Source: Coriobacteriia bacterium (GTDB lineage: Bacteria > Actinomycetota > Coriobacteriia > Anaerosomatales > JAENZW01). Taken from it: DNA of 23,777 nt. The notes beneath the pieces are model-generated. The model saw nothing but the letters and a program-made list of their open reading frames with translations, was not told where the DNA came from and ran no database searches. The DNA lies in contig JAOUET010000007.1 of assembly GCA_029858605.1 (NCBI GenBank), positions 1 to 23,777 on the forward strand. Direction: 5' to 3'. Both the position numbers and the translations under genes were made by a program. Positions 14,750 through 22,934 of the stretch are shown piece after piece (the first letter of the stretch is position 1; each line of letters begins with the position of its first letter).

Positions 14750-14955
14750 CGGACACCTCCATGTTCCTCGAGACCCGTGACGAGCCTCGCTCCGATACGT
14801 CCACAAAGCAGACCGTGGACACCTTGATGTTGACATCTATCTTTCCCCGTTCAGAAGCTCCTGGGTATCCTCTGCGCGGTCGCAAACAAGGACCAGAAGT
14901 AGGAACCTCGGTGTCGTCCATGAGTATGAGCTGCAGCGCTGTCGGCAGACGCGAC
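14750..14955 (-). promoter_or_regulatory. Pilin leader and probable flp promoter region
   Basis: 206 nt between the response-regulator stop and the pilin ATG, with no credible gene. It holds a 12-nt hyphenated palindrome, GATGT-TG-ACATC on the plus strand (14826-14837), and an inverted repeat GTCCAC/GTGGAC with a 10-nt loop (14799-14820). The sequence AGGTGTCC occurs twice, once near 14820 and once at the ribosome site. I could not pick a convincing -35/-10 pair; GATACC near 14870 is a weak -10 candidate with TTGTTT upstream at too short a spacing. The layout suits a regulated promoter for an abundant pilin. Confidence 0.45.
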
Positions 14956-15630
14956 CTATGCCTTGGACCCGCCCGTTTCGCGTGATTCAAGGCTGACGAT
15001 GCCCATCTGCACTGCCGCGAGCACCGCTTGGGTGCGATCCGACTGGCCGAGCTTGCGCAGGATGTGGCTGACGTGAGTCTTGACCGTTGTCTCTCCGATC
15101 CACAACGCCCGCCCGATCTCCTTGTTGCTCATTCCTGCCGCCATCAGCCGCAGGACTTCCATCTCGCGGTCCGAGAGCAGGTTGCGCTCTGGCGGCATCC
15201 CATTGTCGTTCCTGCTACCCGATATCACGCGGGTAGCGATCTTCGAGTCGAACACCGACTGCCCATCTGCCACGCTGCGCACTGCCTGGACGAGCGTCTC
15301 CGGGCGCGTGTCCTTGAGAAGATAGCCGCTTGCCCCGTTGGCGAGAACGCCGAAGACCTCTTCGTCGTCATCGAAACTCGTCAACACGATGACTTTGGAA
15401 TCGGGGCAAGTCTCGTGCAGCTCCCGACAGACTTCGACGCCGCTCATCTTCGGCATGCGCAGGTCGAGCAGTACGACATCGGGCGTGATCTCTCGAACGA
15501 GCAGCGCCGCTTCTTCGCCGTCTGAGGCCTCGCCCACGACCTCTATGTCGGGTTCGGCCTCGAGCATCGTGCGCAGTGCGTAGCGGACGAGCTCGTGGTC
15601 GTCTGCAATGAATACTCGTATCGCGTCCAT
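14956..15630 (-). CDS. NarL/FixJ-type response regulator
   Basis: A DNA-binding response regulator of 224 residues. The receiver (1-120) has Asp10-Asp11, phospho-acceptor Asp56 (VVLLDLRMP), the Thr/Ser switch near 84-85 (VLTS) and Lys106 (YLLKD). The LuxR-type helix-turn-helix (about 150-215) shows LLSDREMEVLRLMAAGMSNKEIGRALWIGETTVKTHVSHILRKL. All catalytic positions are intact, so it should be phosphorylated by the kinase encoded just upstream, 9 nt away. The pilin gene is the next gene downstream, so control of the Tad locus is the simplest guess. That target is inferred from position only. Confidence 0.93.
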   Translation of the reverse strand: MDAIRVFIADDHELVRYALRTMLEAEPDIEVVGEASDGEEAALLVREITPDVVLLDLRMPKMSGVEVCRELHETCPDSKVIVLTSFDDDEEVFGVLANGASGYLLKDTRPETLVQAVRSVADGQSVFDSKIATRVISGSRNDNGMPPERNLLSDREMEVLRLMAAGMSNKEIGRALWIGETTVKTHVSHILRKLGQSDRTQAVLAAVQMGIVSLESRETGGSKA

Positions 15631-15639
15631 TCGCCCCGC

Positions 15640-16875
15640 CTAGACAGGCAACCTGACATAGATAGTGGTACCCGAACCCGGCTCCGACACGACATCAAGT
15701 CGACCACTCTCCCGTTTCACGCGCTCGTAGATGCTCCGCAAACCGAGCCCCTCTCCGCCACTCGAGCGGGCATTCGCGACAGGGTCGAAACCGCTCCCGT
15801 CGTCGGCAATCCTAAGAGAGACGCCGTTCTCGGCGTACATGATGACGACCTCGAACTTGGAGGCGCCAGAGTGCTTCACGACGTTGCTGACAGATTCCTT
15901 TGCCACGCGATACAGACACGCTTCGGCAGCAGGCGTGATGTTGCGCACCTCTCCCTCGACGCTGACGGTCCCGCGGACGGCCTCTCCCGACGAGACCTCG
16001 TGAACCCAGTACTCGATTGCTCCTGCGAGTCCGAGTTCCTGCAGCTTCACGGGCCGCAGGTCGTAGATGAATCGCCGCAACTCCTTCCGGCTCAGGTCAA
16101 CTGCTTCCTGTAGCTCGTCGAGCCGCGTCGCCACGATCACGGGTTCTCTCAGGACCTGCTTTCGGCAGACCTCCAAGCCCAGCGCGACGCTGAACAGCGA
16201 CTGCGCGATGCCGTCGTGCATCTCCCGCGCGATCCTGTCGCGCTCGCTGGCGAGCAAGACGTACTTGCTCTGCTCGGCAAGCCGCGCGTTCTCGATCGCG
16301 ATGGCCGCAAAAGCTCCGAGAACGCCCAGGAAGTCCACCTGCTCGGGAGAGAATTCGTGAGAGGCCGAGTTGATTGCCGCAAGCAAACCGATTGGACGAT
16401 CGTGCACGCTGATCGGCACGCTCAAGAGCCACGCATCGTGCTCCCGGTTGAAGTTCAGGTAGGAAGAGCGTTCGCGGAACACGGCCGGCGCGATCTCCGC
16501 AAGCTCACCTGCCCACCACTCCTCAGGGTGCTCCGAACGACTCCCGCGCACGACGAGCGTGTCCGAGTCCAGGTTCTCGCTGTGCTCCTGCGTGAGCACG
16601 AGTGCGGCCTTCTCGGTGTTGGTGATCACCTTTGAGCGAGCGACGATCGTCTCCAGAACGTCGTCGAGAGACAGCGTCGACGACACTGCCGACGCCACGT
16701 CGTTCAGTGCGCTGATGAGTTCGGTTTGACGTCTGCGGCGCGGGACTATGCCGCGAAGGAGAGAGCGCCAGAAGCGGCGCAAGACGGGTACGGGCTGCGA
16801 AACGACCGTCGAAGCGCCAAGCATCCCGTCGGAGATCACGGATGCCTCGACGCTCTCCACTCCCCGAGGCTGCAT
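15640..16875 (-). CDS. Soluble GAF-domain sensor histidine kinase
   Basis: A 411-residue kinase of the NarX/DevS (HisKA_3) class. Residues about 52-200 form a GAF sensor domain (LDDVLETIVARSKVITNTEKAALVL to SPEQVDFLGVLGAFAAIAIENARL). The dimerisation/H-box is ASERDRIAREMHDGIAQSLF with phospho-acceptor His220. The ATPase domain has the N box ESVSNVVKHSGAS, G1 DDGSGFD and G2 GEGLGLRSIYERV. I see no membrane segment or signal peptide, so it probably senses an internal cue; the GAF ligand cannot be told from sequence. I prefer ATG 16875, with AGGA 6 nt upstream and a leader of about 60 nt from the promoter at 16942. A GTG at 16929 would lie only ~6 nt from the predicted transcript start. It is paired with the response regulator downstream. 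Confidence 0.92.
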   Translation of the reverse strand: MQPRGVESVEASVISDGMLGASTVVSQPVPVLRRFWRSLLRGIVPRRRRQTELISALNDVASAVSSTLSLDDVLETIVARSKVITNTEKAALVLTQEHSENLDSDTLVVRGSRSEHPEEWWAGELAEIAPAVFRERSSYLNFNREHDAWLLSVPISVHDRPIGLLAAINSASHEFSPEQVDFLGVLGAFAAIAIENARLAEQSKYVLLASERDRIAREMHDGIAQSLFSVALGLEVCRKQVLREPVIVATRLDELQEAVDLSRKELRRFIYDLRPVKLQELGLAGAIEYWVHEVSSGEAVRGTVSVEGEVRNITPAAEACLYRVAKESVSNVVKHSGASKFEVVIMYAENGVSLRIADDGSGFDPVANARSSGGEGLGLRSIYERVKRESGRLDVVSEPGSGTTIYVRLPV

Positions 16876-16941
16876 AGAGTGTCCTGTGTCGGATGCCAAT
16901 ACGAGCGGGGCCTGCAAACGCGCCAACACCGTACACTCGGG

Positions 16942-16947
16942 ATTATA
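16942..16947 (-). promoter_or_regulatory. TATAAT promoter for the two-component genes
   Basis: A perfect TATAAT -10 hexamer on the minus strand in the 103-nt gap between ftsH and the kinase. No good -35 or TGn extension is present. The spacer contains overlapping small hairpins (CCCGC/GCGGG, and CGCC-CGA-GGCG at 16954-16964) that could belong to a weak ftsH terminator. Expected transcription start is near 16935. Confidence 0.6.
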
Positions 16948-16978
16948 CCCGCACGCCTCGGGCGGGGTGAGATGCGGA

Positions 16979-18958
16979 CTAGGCGCCGGTCACTGCAGGC
17001 GGCGCACCGGTAGCCGGCTTGACGCCACCGGACTCCTCCGCAGCTGCCACCTCTTCGTGCTCGTCTGACTCTTCGGGCTCGCCGACATCCTCGTCCCCGG
17101 ACGAAGCCTCCTCTTCGAGGAGGAAGTCGTCCCATCGGTCCTCGAGCAACGCCTTCAGGGCATCTCCGTCCACCGACTCTCGCTCGATGAGCACGCGCGC
17201 CATGAGATCGAGTTGTTCTCGCCGGTCCGTGAGTATCGTGCGCGCCTTGTCATACGCCTCGTCGATCAGCCTCGAAACCTCCTTGTCGATCTCGAAAGCG
17301 ATCTCGGGGCTGTAGTCCGGATTCGAAGCCCAGTCCCTGCCGAGGAATACCTCGTGAGCGGCATCGCCGAATGTCTGCGGGCCGAGCTTCTCGGACATGC
17401 CGAAGCGGGTGACCATCTGCTTCGCCACCTTCGTGGCGCGCTCGATGTCGTTGCCGGCGCCGGTCGTGATGTCGCCGATCGCAAGCTCCTCCGCAACGCG
17501 ACCGCCAAGGAGCATCGACAAGTCGTCGAGCATCGACTCTCGCTTCTCGAGGAAGCGGTCCTCCTCCGGCAGCGCCAGCGTGTAGCCGAGGGCGCGACCG
17601 CGCGGGATGATCGTCACCTTGTGGACCGGGTCGGCGTTGGGCAGAATGTGGCCCACTAGCGCGTGACCGGCCTCGTGATAGGCGATTACCTTCTTCTCCT
17701 CATCGGAGATGATGCGGCTCTTGCGCTCGGGACCCGAGATGACGCGCTCTATCGCCTCGTCGAGCTCGTCCATGGACACGCGCTTCTTGCTTCGTCGAGC
17801 GGCCAGAAGAGCCGCTTCGTTGACCAGGTTCGCGAGGTCCGCACCGGTAAATCCGGGGGTGCGTCGCGCCAGCACTTCGAGCTCCACGCCTTCCTCGAGC
17901 GGCTTGCCGCGCGTGTGGATATTGAGGATGCCCACGCGACCCTTGATGTCAGGACGGTCGACGACGATCTGGCGATCGAAGCGACCGGGGCGCAGGAGTG
18001 CCGGGTCGAGGATGTCCGGACGGTTGGTCGCGGCGATGAGGATGACGTTCGCCTTCAGATCGAAGCCGTCCATCTCCACCAGCAACTGGTTCAGGGTCTG
18101 CTCGCGTTCGTCATGACCGCCACCCAGGCCGGCACCCCGCTGACGTCCCACCGCGTCGATCTCGTCCATGAAGATGATGGCTGGCGCAGCGGCTTTTGCC
18201 TGCTCGAAGAGGTCGCGAACCCGGGACGCACCCACGCCCACGAACATCTCGACGAAGTCCGAGCCCGATATCGAGAAGAACGGCACCGCAGCCTCACCGG
18301 CCACCGCTCTGGCAAGAAGAGTCTTGCCGGTGCCCGGAGGGCCTACGAGCAACACACCCTTCGGAATCTTCGCACCGAGGGCCTGGAACTTGCCTGGGTT
18401 GGCCAAGAACTCCTTGATCTCCTCAAGCTCTTCGATAGCCTCGTCGGCGCCGGCGACGTCCTTGAACGTCACGCGCGGCTGATCGCGCGTCATTCGCTTC
18501 GCGCGCGCCTTGCCGAAGGACATGATCTTGCTGTTGCCTCCCTGCATCTGGTTCAGGAAGAAGAACATGAAGAAGATGAGCAGGCCGATCGGCAGCAAGT
18601 TGATCAGCAGCGCACTGAAGGAGAAGCCTGTCTGCGGGTCGATCGTGAAGTTGACATCCGGATGGCCGGCCATGAACTCATTGAGCCAGTCCTCGCCCAT
18701 AAACGAGGATTTGAAGTCGACGGCGGCTCCGTCGCCCTTCCCTTTCGCCTCGCTGTCCGGCCAGTACTTGCCGGTGATCTGCCCATCGCGCGCGAGAGCC
18801 TTGGCCTCGAGGATGCGCCCCTCTTCGACATTCTTGACGAATTCGTTCGTCGTGAGTTCCGCCGCCTGCGGGGGTCCACCCACGACCGTCAAGAAGATGA
18901 CGCCCAGCGCGCCGAGTATGAGTAGATAGAAGAGGACGGTCCTCAGATTCTTGTTCAC
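16979..18958 (-). CDS. ftsH: ATP-dependent zinc metalloprotease FtsH
   Basis: Membrane-bound hexameric AAA+ protease that removes damaged or regulatory membrane and soluble proteins. With GTG 18958 as start, residues about 8-28 are the first membrane segment, an extracytoplasmic domain follows, and the second segment is about 115-136 (ALLINLLPIGLLIFFMFFFL). Walker A GPPGTGKT is at 206-213, Walker B FMDEID at 263-268, the second region of homology has AATNRPDILDPALLRPGRFDR, and the zinc site HEAGH is at 428-432 with a later acidic ligand region (TTGAGNDIERAT). The last ~50 residues are a Glu/Asp-rich tail. I chose GTG 18958 because AAGGAG lies 9 nt upstream; the TTG at 18967 directly abuts that site. 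It follows hpt by about 27 nt. Confidence 0.97.
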   Translation of the reverse strand: MNKNLRTVLFYLLILGALGVIFLTVVGGPPQAAELTTNEFVKNVEEGRILEAKALARDGQITGKYWPDSEAKGKGDGAAVDFKSSFMGEDWLNEFMAGHPDVNFTIDPQTGFSFSALLINLLPIGLLIFFMFFFLNQMQGGNSKIMSFGKARAKRMTRDQPRVTFKDVAGADEAIEELEEIKEFLANPGKFQALGAKIPKGVLLVGPPGTGKTLLARAVAGEAAVPFFSISGSDFVEMFVGVGASRVRDLFEQAKAAAPAIIFMDEIDAVGRQRGAGLGGGHDEREQTLNQLLVEMDGFDLKANVILIAATNRPDILDPALLRPGRFDRQIVVDRPDIKGRVGILNIHTRGKPLEEGVELEVLARRTPGFTGADLANLVNEAALLAARRSKKRVSMDELDEAIERVISGPERKSRIISDEEKKVIAYHEAGHALVGHILPNADPVHKVTIIPRGRALGYTLALPEEDRFLEKRESMLDDLSMLLGGRVAEELAIGDITTGAGNDIERATKVAKQMVTRFGMSEKLGPQTFGDAAHEVFLGRDWASNPDYSPEIAFEIDKEVSRLIDEAYDKARTILTDRREQLDLMARVLIERESVDGDALKALLEDRWDDFLLEEEASSGDEDVGEPEESDEHEEVAAAEESGGVKPATGAPPAVTGA

Positions 18959-18985
18959 GTTACGCAACTCCTTGCGTCGAGATCT

Positions 18986-19546
18986 CTAGGGATGCTCCGC
19001 ATGCACCTGGGACCGCAACACGCCGATGTAGGGCAGGTTCCGGTACCGCTCCACGAAGTCCAATCCGTATCCGACGACGAATTCGTCGGGTATTTCGAAC
19101 CCGACATACTTACAGGTGATAGGTACCCGCCGCTTACCTTCTTTGCTCAATAGCGTACAGACCTCGAGCGAGGCTGGCGAGCGAGACGAGAGGTTCTTCA
19201 GCAAGTACTTCAGCGTGAGCCCGGTGTCCAGTATGTCCTCGACCACCAGTACGTGGCGACCTTCGATACTCTCGTCGAGGTCTTTGATGATGCGAACCAC
19301 ACCGGAAGACTTGGTGGACGAACCGTAGCTCGACACCGCCATGAAGTCGATCTCCACGGGTGAAGAGATCGCGCGCGACAGATCCGCGACGAAGAGTGCG
19401 GCACCCCGAAGCACGGCGATGAGCAGCACGGGCTCGTCGCCGTAGTCCCGGCTGATCGCCTCGCCCAGCTCGCGTATGCGACCTTGGATCTGCTCCTCGG
19501 TCAACACGATTCTGTCGATGTCGGCGTCCATCCCGCTCCTTGCCAT
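18986..19546 (-). CDS. hpt: Hypoxanthine phosphoribosyltransferase Hpt
   Basis: Purine salvage enzyme that joins hypoxanthine or guanine to PRPP. The 186-residue length is normal. Motifs are LLIAVLRGAALFVADL, EIDFMAVSSYGSSTKSSGVVRI (flexible loop) and the PRPP-binding VVEDILDTGLT at 101-111, followed by YVGFEIPDEFVVGYGLDFVERYRNLPYIGVL. ATG 19546 has GAGAAG upstream; a second ATG at 19531 has AAGGAG 4 nt away and would shorten the protein by five residues. It lies 13 nt after tilS and just before ftsH, an order conserved in many Gram-positive bacteria. Confidence 0.97.
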   Translation of the reverse strand: MARSGMDADIDRIVLTEEQIQGRIRELGEAISRDYGDEPVLLIAVLRGAALFVADLSRAISSPVEIDFMAVSSYGSSTKSSGVVRIIKDLDESIEGRHVLVVEDILDTGLTLKYLLKNLSSRSPASLEVCTLLSKEGKRRVPITCKYVGFEIPDEFVVGYGLDFVERYRNLPYIGVLRSQVHAEHP

Positions 19547-19559
19547 AGTCTTCTCGGCT

Positions 19560-20990
19560 CTATACTGTGCTCTCGGTCGGCTCCCAGGTCAGACGCACCG
19601 CCGTTGTCGTCTCCGACGTTACCTTGTAGTCCTCGCTCATCCTCACGCCCGCGACCCACACGACATGCTCGCCGTCTCTCACAACGGGTGTGACGCCTCG
19701 TGCCCGCCTCGGAACCTTTGCGTCAACGAGCAGGTCGGAGACCTTCTTCGTCCCGTCCATGCCAAGCGGCCGCATCCTGTCGCCTTCTCGCGGACCCTCC
19801 ACTACTAGGTCCGAGGGCTCCTCGCCCACGTCGACAACGATGCTTGTGGGGGTTCCGGACGAGTCGCGAGTATTGCTCTCCTCGGCCCGAATCGTTCCTG
19901 CATCGCCGAGTTCGAGCACACCCGGGACAGGGAGCAAATGAGGTGCCAGTGCCGGGACTTCCTCGAACCCTCGCGACACTATCATTTTATCGTACTCGGT
20001 GACCGCCCTGATGCCCTCGGGCAGGTCGCGAGCGAAGGAGTCGTCCTCGATGCCGACCACCAGTGCCTCGACGTGCTCGAACTCGAGCCTGGAGGCCTCA
20101 GGCAGCGCGGTCTTGAGTGCCGCGCGCAAAGCTCGCCGCCTCATCGGTCGTGACAACGTGCGCATCATGGTCCGGTCGAAGCGGATCCCGCCTTCGGCGT
20201 ATTCGGCGAAATCGCGCGCGAAAGCCTCGGCCATCTCTTCGAGGAGGTCATCCTCGTCTCCGAGTATCTCCAGAGTGCGCGCCAGCGCGTCGTGTACGCG
20301 AGGGTTGATGTCGCGCAGGACCGGCAGTAGCTCGTGGCGGATTCGGGCCCTGAGACGGGTCGTGTCCAGGTTCGTGTGGTCCTCTCGCCATTCCTGGCCG
20401 AGTTCCCGCAGGTAGTCGCGGATGTCTTCCCTCGAACAGTCCGCCAGCGGTCTCACCACACGACCTCGGACCGGACGCAAGGACGTAAGCCCTTTCGCAC
20501 CCGCGCCCTGCGCAAGTCGCATCAAGAACGTCTCGATCCGGTCATCGAGGGTGTGCCCGACGGCGATGCGCCCTTCGGCAGGTGCCAGACCCGCCGAAGC
20601 GCAAGCGGCATCGAGCTCCTCTCCGGCAAACCGATATCGCACCCGTCTGCCCGCATCCTCGAGATTGAGACCCTGCTCCTCGGCGAATGCGGCGACATCG
20701 TAGCGCACGACATGGAGGGGTACGGCCAGTCCGGCGCAAAGGTCGCGCACGAACGCCTCGTCCGCGTCGGCCGAATCACCTCGAAGCAAGTGATTGACGT
20801 GCAGCGCCCGAATCTGGATGTCCTCGGCCAACTCGCCGTTGGCGAGCAGGCGCACGAGTGCTGTGCTGTCGGCACCGCCGGAGATGAGCACCAGTGCCAT
20901 CCCGCCCGGCGGCAGCATTTCGAATTGGGCGATGGTCGCCCGGGCGCGCTCGACGACGCGCTCGACGACGCTATCGTTCGTCGCGTGCAT
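19560..20990 (-). CDS. tilS: tRNA(Ile)-lysidine synthetase TilS
   Basis: Modifies C34 of the tRNA-Ile that reads AUA codons to lysidine, using ATP and lysine; normally essential. The 476-residue protein has the N-type ATP pyrophosphatase loop SGGADST at 37-43, ALHVNHLLRGDSADADEAFV, GLNLEDAGRRVRYRF, AVGHTLDDRIETFLMRLAQGAGAKGLTSL and RPLADCSREDIRDYL with EDHTNLDTTRLRARIRHELLPVL. A C-terminal TilS domain (about 395-465) has GDRMRPLGMDGTKKVSDLLVDAKVPRRARGVTPVV. I start it at ATG 20990. No ribosome site precedes this ATG, and a -10-like TAATAC sits only 10 nt upstream, so the message may be leaderless. An upstream in-frame extension to 21089 overlaps the permease gene and is unconserved. Confidence 0.95.
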   Translation of the reverse strand: MHATNDSVVERVVERARATIAQFEMLPPGGMALVLISGGADSTALVRLLANGELAEDIQIRALHVNHLLRGDSADADEAFVRDLCAGLAVPLHVVRYDVAAFAEEQGLNLEDAGRRVRYRFAGEELDAACASAGLAPAEGRIAVGHTLDDRIETFLMRLAQGAGAKGLTSLRPVRGRVVRPLADCSREDIRDYLRELGQEWREDHTNLDTTRLRARIRHELLPVLRDINPRVHDALARTLEILGDEDDLLEEMAEAFARDFAEYAEGGIRFDRTMMRTLSRPMRRRALRAALKTALPEASRLEFEHVEALVVGIEDDSFARDLPEGIRAVTEYDKMIVSRGFEEVPALAPHLLPVPGVLELGDAGTIRAEESNTRDSSGTPTSIVVDVGEEPSDLVVEGPREGDRMRPLGMDGTKKVSDLLVDAKVPRRARGVTPVVRDGEHVVWVAGVRMSEDYKVTSETTTAVRLTWEPTESTV

Positions 20991-21000
20991 GATACACAGC

Positions 21001-21006
21001 GTATTA
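21001..21006 (-). promoter_or_regulatory. Possible leaderless tilS promoter
   Basis: TAATAC on the minus strand ends 10 nt before the tilS ATG. A start 6-7 nt downstream would fall within 3-4 nt of the initiation codon, which would explain the missing Shine-Dalgarno site. No good -35 hexamer is visible at 17-18 nt. It is located in the 34-nt gap between the upstream permease stop and tilS. Confidence 0.35.
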
Positions 21007-21024
21007 CGCCGCCCTCGCGCGTGG

Positions 21025-21792
21025 CTACAGATGAGATGGCACGAGAAGGCCTTCGGTCTGTGCCAGCAGCCTGTCGGCAAGCACGGCAAGCAGCGCTGCG
21101 GTCAGCGCCCCTTCGAGCACGTAGGCGGGATTCTGCACCTGAATGCCCCCGATGATCGGATCGCCGAGACCGCCGGCCCCCACCGCAGCGGCAACCGTAG
21201 CCGTGCCGATGTTGATGCTCACCGATGTTCGAATCCCCGCCATGATGACCCGGGTTGCGAGCGGCAGCTCGATGGCGAATAGGATGCGAACTTTTCCCAT
21301 TCCCACGCCTCGAGCGGCGTCGAGCGCGTCCACAGGCACGGCCTCGAGCCCGGCAACGGTATTGCTCACCACAGGAAACAATCCGTACAGGAACAGGGCT
21401 ACCACCGCGGGCCACAACCCGAAACCGAGAATCGGCATCATGATCGCGAGCACGGCTATCGGCGGGAACGTCTGCCCGAAATCGACCGCAGCCGCAACGA
21501 TGTCGTGGAAGTCGCGTCCCGACTCACGGGTGACCCAAACTCCCAACGGAAGGCCCACGAGCAGCGTCAGTCCGCTGGAGATACCCACGATGACCAGGTG
21601 TTCCCAAGCCAGCTGTGCGAGCGTAGCGCTCGGATAGATGGGCTTCGCTTCGGCAGGGAAGAGAGCTCCCAGCCAACGTTCCCAAAGTCCCTGTTGCATC
21701 ACCAACCATGCGAATGCGGCGGCAGCGACCGCTGCGACCGCAAAGCCCCGCCACGCGCGCCGGGGCGTCGATGTCTCGGCGCCGGCCGTCAC
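21025..21792 (-). CDS. Osmoprotectant-type ABC importer permease (second)
   Basis: A 255-residue inner-membrane permease of the ProW/OpuB/OpuC family (BPD_transp_1). Hydrophobic segments appear near 14-32, 62-82, 100-135, 137-160 and 205-245. The family cytoplasmic loop is recognisable: EAVPVDALDAARGVGMGKVRILFAIELPLATRVIMAGIRTSV, followed by NIGTATVAAAVGAGGLGDPI, the segment typical of glycine-betaine/choline permeases. The start is GTG 21792, which overlaps the ATPase stop by 4 nt (GTGA). A longer frame upstream is a shadow inside the ATPase gene. The substrate is probably a quaternary amine osmolyte, but sequence alone cannot say which. Confidence 0.9.
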   Translation of the reverse strand: MTAGAETSTPRRAWRGFAVAAVAAAAFAWLVMQQGLWERWLGALFPAEAKPIYPSATLAQLAWEHLVIVGISSGLTLLVGLPLGVWVTRESGRDFHDIVAAAVDFGQTFPPIAVLAIMMPILGFGLWPAVVALFLYGLFPVVSNTVAGLEAVPVDALDAARGVGMGKVRILFAIELPLATRVIMAGIRTSVSINIGTATVAAAVGAGGLGDPIIGGIQVQNPAYVLEGALTAALLAVLADRLLAQTEGLLVPSHL

Positions 21793-22934
21793 GACGACTC
21801 CTCCCCCGCGGACTCCTCGGTCGGCTGCGCCATATGCGAATCCCCCGCCGTCATCGTCGATTCGATGTCCGCAAGCCCTATCTCGCCGAGGAGCGCTCCT
21901 CGGCCATCGACCACTGCAACCGAACGGAAGCCTAGGGCGAGCATCAGAGAGAGCGCTTCTTTCAGGGACGACCCGGACTGGACAGCGGCCTCGCGCCACG
22001 CAATCCGGGTGATCGCCTCGTCGGGGTGCACGCCACCTGCGACGTCCACACAGTCCATCCAGCCCAAGAGGACCCCTTCGGCATCCACGACGTAAACGAA
22101 ACGCATCGACCCGCAGGCTGCGCGCATGATGTCTTCCGCATCACTGTCGCGAATCATCGGCGCCTCGGCACGCATCACATCGTCCACGCTCACCCTTCCG
22201 AGACGCTTGAGCGCCCGGTCAGCCCCCATGAAGTCGTGCACGAACTTGTTCGCAGGGTGGTCTATCAGCGCCTCAGGCGTTTCGTACTGCTGCAAGCGGC
22301 CATCTCGCATCAGCGCAACGCGGTCGGCCAAACGAATCGCCTCGTCCACGTCGTGGGTCACGAAGATCACGGTCTTGCGAAGCTCGCGCTGGATGCGCGC
22401 GAACTCGGCCTGCAGCCTTTCGCGCGTGAGAGGGTCTACGGCCCCGAAAGGCTCGTCCATCAGCAGCAGCGGGGGATCTGCGGCCAGCGCCCGTGCGACG
22501 CCGATGCGCTGCGCCTCGCCACCCGAAAGTTGTCGCGGGTACTTCGTTCCGTACTCCGCAGGATCGAGGCCCACGAGGTCCAGGAGTTCGGCGACCCGCC
22601 GCTCGATCCGCTCGCGCTTCCAACCGAGGAGCTTCGGAACGGTCGCGATGTTCCCGGCGACGGTTAGGTGCGGAAAGAGGCCGACGGACTGGATCGCGTA
22701 GCCGATATGCCTGCGAAGCTCCACGGCGCTCGCCGACATGATGTCGCTGCCATCCACCTCTATGCGTCCGCTCGTCGGCTCGACGAGCCGGTTGATCATC
22801 CGCAAGGTCGTCGTCTTGCCACACCCTGAAGGGCCGATCAGCACGCACACCTCGCCGGACGGTACTTCCAGAGTCAGATCGTCGACGGCCACGGTATCCC
22901 CGTAGCGCTTGGTCACTCCCTCCAGCCGAATCAT
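21789..22934 (-). CDS. Osmoprotectant-type ABC importer ATPase with CBS domains
   Basis: A 381-residue ATPase of the ProV/OpuCA class that powers uptake through the two flanking permeases. Walker A GPSGCGKTT is at 34-42, the Q loop IQSVGLFPHLTV at 81-92, the signature LSGGEAQR at 136-143 (family usually LSGGQQQR), Walker B LLLMDEP at 156-162 and the switch His194. Residues about 250-360 form a pair of CBS-like repeats (VDDVMRAEAPMIRDSDAEDIM, RFVYVVDAEGVLLGWM, GFRSVAVVDGRGALLGEIGLADI). In OpuA, CBS domains sense ionic strength or cyclic-di-AMP, so osmotic gating is plausible here. ATG 22934 overlaps the first permease stop by 4 nt (ATGA). No substrate-binding gene is seen. Confidence 0.93.
   Translation of the reverse strand: MIRLEGVTKRYGDTVAVDDLTLEVPSGEVCVLIGPSGCGKTTTLRMINRLVEPTSGRIEVDGSDIMSASAVELRRHIGYAIQSVGLFPHLTVAGNIATVPKLLGWKRERIERRVAELLDLVGLDPAEYGTKYPRQLSGGEAQRIGVARALAADPPLLLMDEPFGAVDPLTRERLQAEFARIQRELRKTVIFVTHDVDEAIRLADRVALMRDGRLQQYETPEALIDHPANKFVHDFMGADRALKRLGRVSVDDVMRAEAPMIRDSDAEDIMRAACGSMRFVYVVDAEGVLLGWMDCVDVAGGVHPDEAITRIAWREAAVQSGSSLKEALSLMLALGFRSVAVVDGRGALLGEIGLADIESTMTAGDSHMAQPTEESAGEESS

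Noticed and set aside
14830..14835. Plus-strand TTGACA as a -35 element
   Set aside because: No -10 hexamer follows at 16-18 nt and no plus-strand gene exists downstream. It is part of a palindrome.
14886..14906. Sigma-54-like TGG...TTGC element ahead of flp
   Set aside because: GG-to-GC spacing is one nucleotide off the strict consensus, no sigma-54 activator is nearby, and actinobacteria generally lack sigma-54.
14750..14955. Cyclic-di-GMP or other riboswitch in the pilin leader
   Set aside because: I could not match the conserved core or the receptor helices. Only two small stems are visible.
16954..16968. Intrinsic terminator after ftsH
   Set aside because: The stems are 4-5 bp, no T tract follows, and they overlap the spacer of the TATAAT promoter.
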